Assembly: GCF_004340685.1 (NCBI RefSeq)
Contig: NZ_SLUN01000043.1
Span: forward strand, 1-46,797
Origin: Hydrogenispora ethanolica
GTDB taxonomy: Bacteria > Bacillota > UBA4882 > UBA8346
Direction of reading: 5' to 3'
DNA length: 46,797 nt
The notes under the pieces are model-generated. The model was not told the DNA's origin. It did no database searches and worked only from the letters and a program-made list of their open reading frames with translations. Positions within the stretch are counted from its first letter, which is position 1. The number at the start of each line of letters is the position of its first letter. The position numbers and the translations under genes are program-made. Positions 40,776 through 46,797 of this stretch are shown piece after piece.

Positions 40776-43700
40776 TTGTATTTAAAACGCCTGGAAATCG
40801 TGGGTTTTAAATCATTTGCCGATAAAACCCGGTTGGAAATTCCATCCGGCGTGACCGCAGTGGTCGGGCCGAACGGCAGCGGCAAGAGCAATATCTCCGA
40901 CGCTTTGCGCTGGGTATTGGGTGAACAGAGCATCAAAACTCTGCGCGGCTCCAAGATGGATGACGTTATTTTCGCGGGCAGCGATCAACGTCGGCCACTG
41001 GGTCTCGCGGAGGTCTCGATCGTGTTGGACAACAGCGATCATTCCATTCCGGTGGATTTTACGGAGATCGCCGTGACCCGAAAGCTTTTCCGTTCTGGAG
41101 AAAGTGATTATTTAATCAACAAATCCTCCGTCCGCCTTAAGGATGTGCAAGAACTTTTTTTCGATACCGGCCTCGGCAAGGAGGCTTACTCTGTTATTGG
41201 ACAAGGGAAGATCGATTCCATTCTGTCGGTGAAGGCCGAGGACAGACGGGCCATCTTTGAAGAGGCCGCGGGGATCAACAAATATAAAACCCGCAAGATG
41301 ATTGCGGAAAGAAAACTGGAAGAGACGGACCGGAATCTGCTCCGGGTGCAAGATATCTTGCAAGAGCTGGCGGGACAGTTGGGACCGCTCGAATCTCAGG
41401 CGGCTCTGGCCGAAAAATACTTGGCGCTCAGGCAGCAATTGAGCCAGGTGGAAATCCATTATTTCGGCGCTTTGATTACTCGGCTTCAAACCGAGCTGAA
41501 CGGGATCATTCAAACCCGAACTGAATTGGACGCGGCTTTTCAGGATTTTGAAGGCCAGGAGAATATTATTGAAGCGGAAATTGAGGCCAAACGCTATCAA
41601 CTGTTGGAGCACGACAACCAGCTCACGCAGTTTAACGAGGAATATTACCGCCTTCAGAACCAGATCGACAAGTTTGCCGAGCAGGTGAATTTTCTCCAGG
41701 AAAAACTATCCGATCTGGACCGGCAACAGTTGGAGCAGCAAAACGGTTTGGAGACGGGGCGTCAGCGTCAGGCTGCACTCCGGGAACAGCAGGGGGTTTT
41801 AGAGACCGAAATCACCGCCATCCGCCAGCAAGTGGAAGCCGAAGGCCAATTGTTGCAGGAGCAGGAAAGCGTGCTGGCAACCTTCAATCAGCAGCTCGCC
41901 ACGTTCGAAGCGACCGAACAATCGGTGAAGAATGATTATATCGAGACGCTGAATCAGATTGCCGCTCTCAAAAATAAGATCAATAGTGCCGAACTGCAAA
42001 AAGATTTTATCCAGAAGCAAGTCTCCGAATGCCGACGCAAACAAGAAATCCTCGAGAAACAGCTGGCACAATCGGAAAACGAAGCGGAATCGCGACAGCA
42101 GGATTTGTCCCGCATCGAAGCTGAGCTTTCTCATTGTCAACAAACCATGATCGAGCTTAGCTCCAGAAATACCCGGCTGGAGCAGGAAGTGGGCGGGTTG
42201 GAGCGGAAAAACAGAGAATGGCAGGATAAAGCCCGGGGTCTCGAGAGTAAAATCGCACTGCTGGATGAGATGGAACGGAGTTACCAGGGTTACTTTCAGG
42301 GCGTCAAATCCTTATTGGCGGAAGCAGTCCGCGAACCCTTCTATGCCAGCATCAAAGGGATTATTGCCGATCTGATCCAGGTCCGGCCCGGTATGGAGCT
42401 GGCTATCGAGACCGCGCTGGGTTCCAATCTTCAAAACGTGGTGATCGAAAGCGACCGGCAGGCCGAAGCGGCTATCACCTTTTTAAAGAAACATAATAAG
42501 GGCAGAGCTACCTTTCTGCCACTCAATACGATTCAGGGTTCGGAAGGGCGGGTTGGACAGTATCAGGTATTGTTGGCGCAACATGGCTGTCATACCGCGC
42601 TTTCTCTGTTGACCTTCGATCCCCTTTACCGCCAGGCGCTCGCTTATTTGATCGGTCAAACCGTGGTCGCTCCCGACCTGCGCACGGCCATTCAGATTGG
42701 ACAGAAACTGGACCGCAGCATCCGGACTGTCACTCCCGAAGGCGATCTGGTGATTCCCGGCGGTGCCATCACCGGCGGAAGCGTCGACAAACGGCGCTTA
42801 GGCCTGTTGAGCCGGCGCAGAGAAATCGAGGACCTCAAGGCGGAGAAAACAGCTGCCGAAGCGGAGCTTCAAAAAGGGATGGCGACTGCGGCCGGTTACC
42901 GCCAGGAATTGCAGCAAAACGCGCAGACTGCCAAAGACTTGATGAGGCAGGAGAACGAAGCGAAAATCCAAAAAGCGACGGTTGCCAAAGAACTGTCCAA
43001 TCTACAACTGGCCATTGAAAAGACCCATCAGGAGCAGCGGCTCCATGCCGAACAATTGCAGGAATTGGCCGGCCAATGCGATCAGTTCGAGTTGGGCCAG
43101 GGTGAACTGGCCCAGTCCATGGCGGAGAAAGAGCAAGCCTTGCGGGAACTGGAGCATCAGCTTTCGGAACTGGCGGGACAGATGAAAGCCGCCAAGGAAC
43201 AGAAAGAGGCGCTGATCCAGGGGATCGGCGAGTTACGATCCAGTTTGAGCGCCAAGCGCCAAGCCGAGCAGGGCAAAAATGCGCTCAAAGGGCAGTTGGA
43301 TAAGCAACTGGCGGAACTGCTGGCTTTCTTTGCTGAATTGGATAACAAGTTGGCGCAGTTTGACGCCGAAAGACTTAAGATTCGGGAGACCATCGCCGCC
43401 ACCGAGACCAAAACCGCGGCCATTAAAGAGCAACTGCAAACCCAGGAAAGCCTGATCGAGCGGAACAAGCATGAACGCGCCACCATCAGCCAGGCCATCA
43501 AGGAACTTGAGACCAAACAGCGGAGCCTGCGCCGGAAGAGCAATGAGTTCCAGAATCAGCTGCACCGTTTGGAGCTGCAAGCCAATCAGAAGCAGATGGA
43601 GATCGAAAATTTTGAACGAAACCTGGACGAAGATTACGGCTCCGATTGGTCCACCCAGTATGATCCTGCCTGGGAACTGCCTGAGGAGCCGGAGCGCCGG

Positions 43701-44336
43701 ATCGAGGAATATAAGAGCCAACTGCGGGACTTGGGCACCGTCAATATTGCGGCCATCGAGGATTTTCGGCAGGTCAAGGAACGTTTTGAGTTTCTGACCG
43801 ATCAGTCGCAAGACTTGACCAAGGCCAAAGAATCATTGCTTAAGGTGATTTATGAGATTGAACGGACCATCATCAAGAAATTCAACGAGACCTTCGCCAC
43901 CATTCGCGACCAGTTCCGGCAGATCTTCGGCGAACTGTTCGCCGGCGGCAATGCCGATTTATACTTATTGGAGCCGGACAGCCCGTTGGAATCGGGGATC
44001 GAAATTATCGCCCAACCGCCGGGTAAAAAACTACAAAGTCTGTCGCTGCTTTCCGGAGGAGAGCGGGCCATGACCGCAATCTCTTTATTATTTGCGATCC
44101 TGGCGGTCAAACCGTCGCCTTTTTGCGTGCTGGATGAGATCGACGCCACCCTGGATGAAGTGAACGTGGAACGCTTCTCGCATCTGTTGGAAATGTTCAG
44201 CCACAGACTGCAATTCATTGTGATCACCCACCGTCGCGGCACCATGGAAGCGGCGACCGCGCTCTACGGGGTGACTATGGAAGAGATGGGAGTCTCCAAA
44301 TTAATCTCGCTGGATCTGAATGAAAAAGTGGGCTGA
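40776..44336 (+). CDS. smc: Chromosome segregation protein Smc
   Basis: The ATPase core of the Smc-ScpAB condensin that compacts and segregates chromosomes. From TTG 40776 it has 1186 residues, the same as B. subtilis Smc. Walker A GPNGSGKSN is at 31-39. Long coiled coils (about 170-500 and 680-1010, rich in Glu, Gln and Lys) flank a hinge near 510-660 (AIETALGSNLQNVVIE, then GGAITGGSVDKRR). The ABC signature LLSGGERAMTA is near 1092 and Walker B VLDEIDATLD near 1120. GAAGGAGGA lies before the TTG and inside the longer frame from 40755, which rules that start out. ftsY follows after 37 bp. Confidence 0.96.
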   Translation: MYLKRLEIVGFKSFADKTRLEIPSGVTAVVGPNGSGKSNISDALRWVLGEQSIKTLRGSKMDDVIFAGSDQRRPLGLAEVSIVLDNSDHSIPVDFTEIAVTRKLFRSGESDYLINKSSVRLKDVQELFFDTGLGKEAYSVIGQGKIDSILSVKAEDRRAIFEEAAGINKYKTRKMIAERKLEETDRNLLRVQDILQELAGQLGPLESQAALAEKYLALRQQLSQVEIHYFGALITRLQTELNGIIQTRTELDAAFQDFEGQENIIEAEIEAKRYQLLEHDNQLTQFNEEYYRLQNQIDKFAEQVNFLQEKLSDLDRQQLEQQNGLETGRQRQAALREQQGVLETEITAIRQQVEAEGQLLQEQESVLATFNQQLATFEATEQSVKNDYIETLNQIAALKNKINSAELQKDFIQKQVSECRRKQEILEKQLAQSENEAESRQQDLSRIEAELSHCQQTMIELSSRNTRLEQEVGGLERKNREWQDKARGLESKIALLDEMERSYQGYFQGVKSLLAEAVREPFYASIKGIIADLIQVRPGMELAIETALGSNLQNVVIESDRQAEAAITFLKKHNKGRATFLPLNTIQGSEGRVGQYQVLLAQHGCHTALSLLTFDPLYRQALAYLIGQTVVAPDLRTAIQIGQKLDRSIRTVTPEGDLVIPGGAITGGSVDKRRLGLLSRRREIEDLKAEKTAAEAELQKGMATAAGYRQELQQNAQTAKDLMRQENEAKIQKATVAKELSNLQLAIEKTHQEQRLHAEQLQELAGQCDQFELGQGELAQSMAEKEQALRELEHQLSELAGQMKAAKEQKEALIQGIGELRSSLSAKRQAEQGKNALKGQLDKQLAELLAFFAELDNKLAQFDAERLKIRETIAATETKTAAIKEQLQTQESLIERNKHERATISQAIKELETKQRSLRRKSNEFQNQLHRLELQANQKQMEIENFERNLDEDYGSDWSTQYDPAWELPEEPERRIEEYKSQLRDLGTVNIAAIEDFRQVKERFEFLTDQSQDLTKAKESLLKVIYEIERTIIKKFNETFATIRDQFRQIFGELFAGGNADLYLLEPDSPLESGIEIIAQPPGKKLQSLSLLSGGERAMTAISLLFAILAVKPSPFCVLDEIDATLDEVNVERFSHLLEMFSHRLQFIVITHRRGTMEAATALYGVTMEEMGVSKLISLDLNEKVG

Positions 44337-44373
44337 GCCCTAAAAATATGAATCATAAGGAATGGACCATACG

Positions 44374-45300
44374 ATGGCGGAGAATAACAAAGGCCTATTT
44401 GCCCGTTTAAAAGAAGGGCTATCGAAAACCAAGAATTCTTTAGTGACCAATCTGGAAGGGATCTTCTCATCCTATCAGAAAATTGACGAGGAGCTCTTTA
44501 CCGAGTTGGAAGACACCCTGATCATGGCGGATGTCGGCGTGGAAACCACCACTTACCTGACAGATCAGCTCCGAGAGACTGTGAAGCAGCAAAAGGTGTC
44601 CGATCCCGCCCAATTAAAGCCATTGCTGATCGGACTGATCCGGCAGGTGATCGAAGGAGCCGGACGAAAACAGTTTAATTTCGATGCCCGCGATAAAGTG
44701 TTGCTGATCGTCGGCGTCAACGGTGTCGGCAAGACGACCACCATCGCCAAATTGGCGGCCCGTTTCAGCGACCATCGGCGCCAGGTTCTGCTGGTGGCGG
44801 CCGACACCTTCCGGGCCGCGGCCACCGAGCAATTGATGCAATGGGGCGAACGCATCGGCGTGCCCGTCATTCATCACCAGGAAGGGGCCGATCCCGCGGC
44901 GGTCGTCTTTGACGGCATGGCGGCGGCGCAGTCCCGCAAGAGCGATCTGGTGATCGTCGATACCGCCGGGCGTTTGCATACAAAGGTCAATTTGATGGAA
45001 GAATTGAAGAAAGTGCGCCGGATCATCACCCAGAATATCGGGGGCCGCCAGTTGGAGACCTTGTTGGTGCTGGACGCCACCACCGGACAGAACGCAGTCA
45101 ATCAAGTCAAGGTATTCAAAGAGGCCGTCGCAATCGACGGGATCGTCCTCACTAAGCTGGACGGCACGGCCAAAGGCGGCGTGGTCCTGGCTATCGCGCA
45201 TCAGTTCCAGATCCCGATCTACCTCATCGGAGTGGGTGAGAAAAAGGAAGATCTGCAGGAATTCGACGCGCTGGCCTTTACCCGGGCCTTATTTGAGTGA
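44374..45300 (+). CDS. ftsY: Signal recognition particle receptor FtsY
   Basis: A GTPase that docks SRP-ribosome complexes at the membrane. From ATG 44374 it has 308 residues, with a short N-terminal region and the NG domain only (no long acidic A domain), as in many Firmicutes. G1 GVNGVGKTTT is near 114-123, DTFRAAATEQL near 145, G3 DTAGRLHTK near 195 and G4 TKLDGTAKGG near 260. An ATG at 44362 lies too close to AAGGA to be used. It follows smc as usual; ffh is not in the window. Confidence 0.95.
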   Translation: MAENNKGLFARLKEGLSKTKNSLVTNLEGIFSSYQKIDEELFTELEDTLIMADVGVETTTYLTDQLRETVKQQKVSDPAQLKPLLIGLIRQVIEGAGRKQFNFDARDKVLLIVGVNGVGKTTTIAKLAARFSDHRRQVLLVAADTFRAAATEQLMQWGERIGVPVIHHQEGADPAAVVFDGMAAAQSRKSDLVIVDTAGRLHTKVNLMEELKKVRRIITQNIGGRQLETLLVLDATTGQNAVNQVKVFKEAVAIDGIVLTKLDGTAKGGVVLAIAHQFQIPIYLIGVGEKKEDLQEFDALAFTRALFE

Positions 45301-45324
45301 GACTAAAAAATAGGGGAATTTACA

Positions 45325-46653
45325 GTGCCACAGCAATATTTCATCACCACCTTCGGCTGCCAGATGAATGTTCACGACTCGGAAGTCTTGGCGGGCTTAC
45401 TCGGCAAGATGGGTTATTCTCAGGCCGCCTCCCCGGAAGAGGCGGATCTGATTCTGCTCAATACCTGTTGCGTCAGGGAGAATGCCGAAAATCGTTTATA
45501 CGGTCATATCGGGAATCTGAAGACGCTCAAAGAACGGAATCCCAACCTGATCATCGGCGTCTGCGGCTGCATGGTTCAACAGCCCAGCGAAGTCGCCAAG
45601 ATTCAGGAGACCTACAAACATGTGGATCTGGTCTTTGGCACCCATAATGTGCATCAATTGCCGGAGTTGCTGGATAAGATCCGTACTTCCCAGTCGCGGG
45701 TCTTTGAAGTATGGGATAGCGAAGGGGAGATTCATGAGGGTCTGCCCACCAAACGGGACGATCCCCATAAAGCCTGGGTTACGGTGATGTATGGCTGCAA
45801 TAACTATTGTTCCTATTGTATCGTGCCGTATGTCCGGGGCCGGGAGCGCAGCCGCCGGCCGGCCGAGATCCGCCAGGAGATCAAGGAATTGGTGGAGTCC
45901 GGGGTCAAAGAGGTGACCCTGCTCGGCCAGAATGTGAACTCCTACGGCCTGGACTTCCCGGAGCGGGATTGGAATTTCGCTAAACTTTTGCAGGAGATCG
46001 CCTCCGGTACCGGGATCCCGCGGATTCGTTTTCAAACCTCTCATCCCAAGGATCTCTCGGATGAGTTGATCGAGACCATGGCGGCCTCTAGGCAGATCTG
46101 CCGCCATTTGCACCTGCCGGTGCAGGCCGGCAGCAGCCGGGTCTTAGAACGGATGAACCGCAAATATACCAAAGAGAGTTACGAGGCGCTGGTCGCCAAG
46201 ATCAAAGCGCGGCTGCCAGAGATCGCCCTGACGACCGACATCATCGTCGGCTTTCCGGGTGAAACCGAGGCTGATTTCGAGGAAACGCTGGACTTGGTCC
46301 GGAAGATCCGCTACGACGGCGCTTTTACTTTCATTTATTCGCCACGGATCGGGACTCCGGCCGCGGCGATGCCCGATCAAGTCCCCGAGACTGTGAAGAA
46401 GCAGCGGCTTGAGCAATTGATCGCGATTCAGAACCAAATCTCCCTGGAGAAGAACCGGGAGTTTATCGGGACGCTGACCGAACTGTTGATTGAGGGACCC
46501 AGCGAGAAGAATCCGGTGGTCTGGTCCGGCCGGAACAGCCAGAACAAACTGGTCCATTTCAAACCGGTCGCCCACATTCATCCCGGCGATCTGGTGGCCG
46601 CCCGGATCACGAACGCCCAGACCTTTACCTTGGAAGCGGAACTCCTCTGTTAG
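45325..46653 (+). CDS. miaB: tRNA-2-methylthio-N6-dimethylallyladenosine synthase MiaB
   Basis: A radical-SAM methylthiotransferase modifying A37 of tRNAs reading UNN codons. It has 442 residues. The N-terminal UPF0004 domain has cluster cysteines C12 (FGCQMN), C48 (NTCCVREN) and C82 (CGCMVQQ). The radical-SAM triad is C158, C162 and C165 in YGCNNYCSYC. VGFPGETEADFEET lies near 310, and a C-terminal TRAM domain occupies about 375-440. VRGRERSR following the triad is typical of MiaB rather than MtaB or RimO. The GTG start lies 24 bp after ftsY. Codon use is GC-rich like smc and ftsY. Confidence 0.94.
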   Translation: MPQQYFITTFGCQMNVHDSEVLAGLLGKMGYSQAASPEEADLILLNTCCVRENAENRLYGHIGNLKTLKERNPNLIIGVCGCMVQQPSEVAKIQETYKHVDLVFGTHNVHQLPELLDKIRTSQSRVFEVWDSEGEIHEGLPTKRDDPHKAWVTVMYGCNNYCSYCIVPYVRGRERSRRPAEIRQEIKELVESGVKEVTLLGQNVNSYGLDFPERDWNFAKLLQEIASGTGIPRIRFQTSHPKDLSDELIETMAASRQICRHLHLPVQAGSSRVLERMNRKYTKESYEALVAKIKARLPEIALTTDIIVGFPGETEADFEETLDLVRKIRYDGAFTFIYSPRIGTPAAAMPDQVPETVKKQRLEQLIAIQNQISLEKNREFIGTLTELLIEGPSEKNPVVWSGRNSQNKLVHFKPVAHIHPGDLVAARITNAQTFTLEAELLC

Positions 46654-46660
46654 GTCCGGA

Positions 46661-46715
46661 AAAAAGGGAGTGTCGCAAAACTACCAAAGAGGTAATAAGC
46701 GGCACTCCCTTTTTA
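46661..46715 (+). terminator. Long hairpin terminator after miaB
   Basis: AAAAAGGGAGTGTCGC (46661-46676) pairs with GCGGCACTCCCTTTTT (46699-46714) with one G-U pair, and an inner TACC/GGTA stem lies between. The 3' arm ends in a T-run, giving a bidirectional terminator. The GGGAGTGTCGCAAAA start also resembles ends of some insertion sequences, but no transposase is visible before the window ends. Confidence 0.75.
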
Positions 46716-46797
46716 ATGAAAAGTCACAAAACCAGCAAATTGAGAAGGGCAAAATTTATTCTATCTTAGTAGGAAGCAAATTTCAGGCATACTTAAA

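Noticed and set aside
45496-46113. 205-codon minus-strand frame opposite miaB
   Set aside because: Shadow frame in GC-rich DNA; the radical-SAM cysteines on the plus strand prove the real frame.
46661-46715. Insertion-sequence terminal repeat at the right end
   Set aside because: The hairpin has all marks of a terminator immediately after miaB, and no transposase or second end is visible within the window.

Overview
The window looks like a chromosomal segment of a spore-forming, meso-diaminopimelate-type Bacillota (Firmicute). The evidence is four CotS-type spore-coat kinases, a SpoVD/SpoVE-like PBP–SEDS pair, an alpha/beta-type small acid-soluble spore protein, a LysM–GH18 (SleL/YaaH-like) spore hydrolase, a MurE with the DNPR motif, strong Shine-Dalgarno sites with many GTG/TTG starts, and the yceD-rpmF-plsX-fabD-fabG-acpP-fabF-rnc-smc-ftsY block. 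No phage, insertion-sequence transposase, CRISPR array or defence island is visible. Species cannot be fixed from sequence alone; a deep-branching clostridial or Limnochordia-like lineage is a guess.

Layout. 1-297: 5S rRNA and terminator at the end of an rRNA locus. 298-5544: AT-rich sporulation-type region with three translationally coupled minus-strand CotS-like genes, then a divergent small membrane protein, a fourth CotS-like gene and a PHP-domain protein. 5594-16359: a shortened dcw cluster (MraZ box, mraZ, rsmH, ftsL, spoVD/ftsI, murE, murF, mraY, spoVE/ftsW, then murA). murD, murG, murC, murB, ftsQ/divIB, ftsA and ftsZ are absent. 16440-20204: fhs and a long-form guaA, visibly more GC-rich, separated by a 129-bp structured repeat. 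20365-23308: accessory patch with a GNAT acetyltransferase, a 12 x 42-bp tandem-repeat gene broken by one stop codon, the LysM–GH18 protein and an unknown protein behind a GTTGCAAT inverted-repeat array. 23384-28637 (minus): M20 amidohydrolase and single-chain L-serine dehydratase, then an epimerase–DapA-like–TetR operon with its own promoter and palindromic operator candidate. 28775-33460 (minus): HAD phosphatase, transketolase, RluA-family pseudouridine synthase, an unusually long SASP and an unknown small gene. 33616-39554: yceD-rpmF, plsX, fabD, fabG, acpP, fabF, rnc. 39619-39878: two more copies of the structured repeat, abutting tail to tail. 40015-46653: a sigma-70-family factor, then smc, ftsY and miaB.

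How it fits together. Most genes are core envelope, fatty-acid, translation and chromosome-segregation functions in familiar Firmicute operons with some gene losses. The least explained parts are (i) a family of about 130-bp elements with terminal inverted repeats and two internal hairpins, one showing compensatory base changes between copies; (ii) the 14-residue heptad-like repeat protein with an in-frame TGA followed at once by ATG; (iii) an 18-bp palindrome filling the spacer of the TetR-operon promoter; and (iv) the unknown 159-residue protein behind three GTTGCAAT sites. All functional statements come from reading motifs by eye; no database search was run.
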